Source of the DNA: CAZOOK01 sp964581385
GTDB lineage: Bacteria; Pseudomonadota; Gammaproteobacteria; Nevskiales; Nevskiaceae
Direction of reading: 5' to 3'
Assembly: GCA_964581385.1 (NCBI GenBank)
Contig: CAZOOK010000068.1
Span: forward strand, 1 to 14,761
Length of the DNA: 14,761 nucleotides
Shown here in pieces: positions 14,246 through 14,761 of this stretch. Position 1 is the first letter of the stretch. Every line of letters begins with the position of its first letter. Under the pieces are notes generated by a model. The model was given only the letters and a program-made list of their open reading frames with translations. It did not search any database and had not been told where the DNA came from. Made by a program: the position numbers and the translations under genes.

Positions 14246-14674
14246 ATGAAGCAAGCTAACGTAAAGCGTAGCAAAAAATCCCAGAAGCAAGTCTCGCCCG
14301 ATGTCGCGCGGATGATGCAACTGCCATTCATCAAGGACATCAAAACTCGCAGCACGACCAACCGCTGCTTCTGGGCGGTAGAGCCCACCATCGATTACGA
14401 CGCTGCCTTTGAAACCGGGCTGGAATACGGCGCGGCCTATCTCAAGTTTCTTCATGCTGAGAAAGGCTTCCGCTTCCCGCATTTGGCACTGTTACCTATG
14501 GAAATGGAACGTGAAGGCGCCCTACTGCCTGCCATAGGTGATGGCCGCCACGGTTATGCCGCTGGATTCTTCACCTTTCTGGAATTTGCATTGCGTAGTG
14601 CCACAGATGTCGATGCTTTCGAACAGCTAGCAAAATACCGCGCGATACGCGCACCAGCGCTGCCTAATTTTTGA
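14246..14674 (+). CDS. Orphan 142-residue protein with basic N-terminus
   Basis: A well-started gene: GGAG (14235-14238) lies seven bases before ATG 14246. Residues 1-16 are strongly basic (KQANVKRSKKSQKQ), followed by a compact mixed alpha/beta-looking domain with YDAAFETGLEYGAAYLKFLH, PHLALLPMEMEREGALLP and a C-terminal helical part (FEQLAKYRAI). There is no signal peptide or membrane helix. The basic tail suggests nucleic-acid contact, though this is a guess. I recognise no family. It is transcribed away from the large NTPase gene and shares its AT-rich intergenic region, so the two might be co-regulated. It is probably island cargo or a lineage-specific gene. Confidence 0.78.
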   Translation: MKQANVKRSKKSQKQVSPDVARMMQLPFIKDIKTRSTTNRCFWAVEPTIDYDAAFETGLEYGAAYLKFLHAEKGFRFPHLALLPMEMEREGALLPAIGDGRHGYAAGFFTFLEFALRSATDVDAFEQLAKYRAIRAPALPNF

Positions 14675-14761
14675 CTTTCGGTAGCGACCGGCGCAGCATT
14701 TTCATCGCCCTTGACTGAGGGAATCGGCTGCCGATCAGGCGTATCTCCAGCTAGTTCATCC

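Noticed and set aside
1..14761. CRISPR array, rRNA or replication origin
   Set aside because: No regularly spaced direct repeats, rRNA signature sequences or iteron clusters were seen on either strand.

Overview
The window looks like part of the accessory genome of a GC-rich gammaproteobacterium, most likely of the Xanthomonadaceae/Rhodanobacteraceae group. This rests on the tRNA-Pro(UGG) sequence, the DUF3761 protein, the IHF-alpha-like gene and the general codon usage; it is an inference and no database was searched. Mobile-element signs are dense: a tRNA gene at the left edge, an integrase remnant, a truncated SRAP gene, an AT-rich gene pair, and a complete IS21-family element inside a very large NTPase gene.

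Layout. Positions 1-55 are the 3' part of tRNA-Pro(UGG), followed by its terminator and a second terminator. An orphan single-TM protein (361-1389) comes next. A truncated SRAP/YedK-type gene (minus strand, 1497 to about 1721) abuts a tyrosine integrase that has lost its N-terminus and its central part (1719-2081). Immediately downstream are two coupled, AT-rich membrane-protein genes (2113-2835 and 2835-3317). A housekeeping-like stretch follows: a secreted DUF3761 protein (minus), an IHF-alpha-like gene whose ancestral ATG appears to read ATA (minus), a PhnB-like VOC protein, a protein with a possible HEPN-type RNRLAH motif, and a small conserved-looking protein (minus, 6049-6273).

The right half is dominated by one gene on the minus strand. 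Its 5' part runs from 13826 to 9645, and its 3' part from 7129 to 6694, ending just before a strong terminator. An IS21-family element (istA, istB, about 7130-9644) sits between them, flanked by a 7-bp duplication ATCTACG. Removing the element and one duplicate copy restores one uninterrupted reading frame of about 1536 residues: an N-terminal PD-(D/E)XK-type nuclease-like domain, a STAND/NACHT-type NTPase, and a long alpha-helical C-terminus. This is the architecture of single-protein antiviral STAND (Avs-like) defence. It is the best candidate for an undescribed system here, present as a recently broken allele.

The right edge holds a long intergenic region with an operator-like dyad and an orphan 142-residue gene on the plus strand. 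The working interpretation is an integration hotspot in which mobile elements have delivered, and later damaged, candidate defence genes (361-1389; 2113-3317; the large NTPase). The defence role is inferred from architecture and context only.
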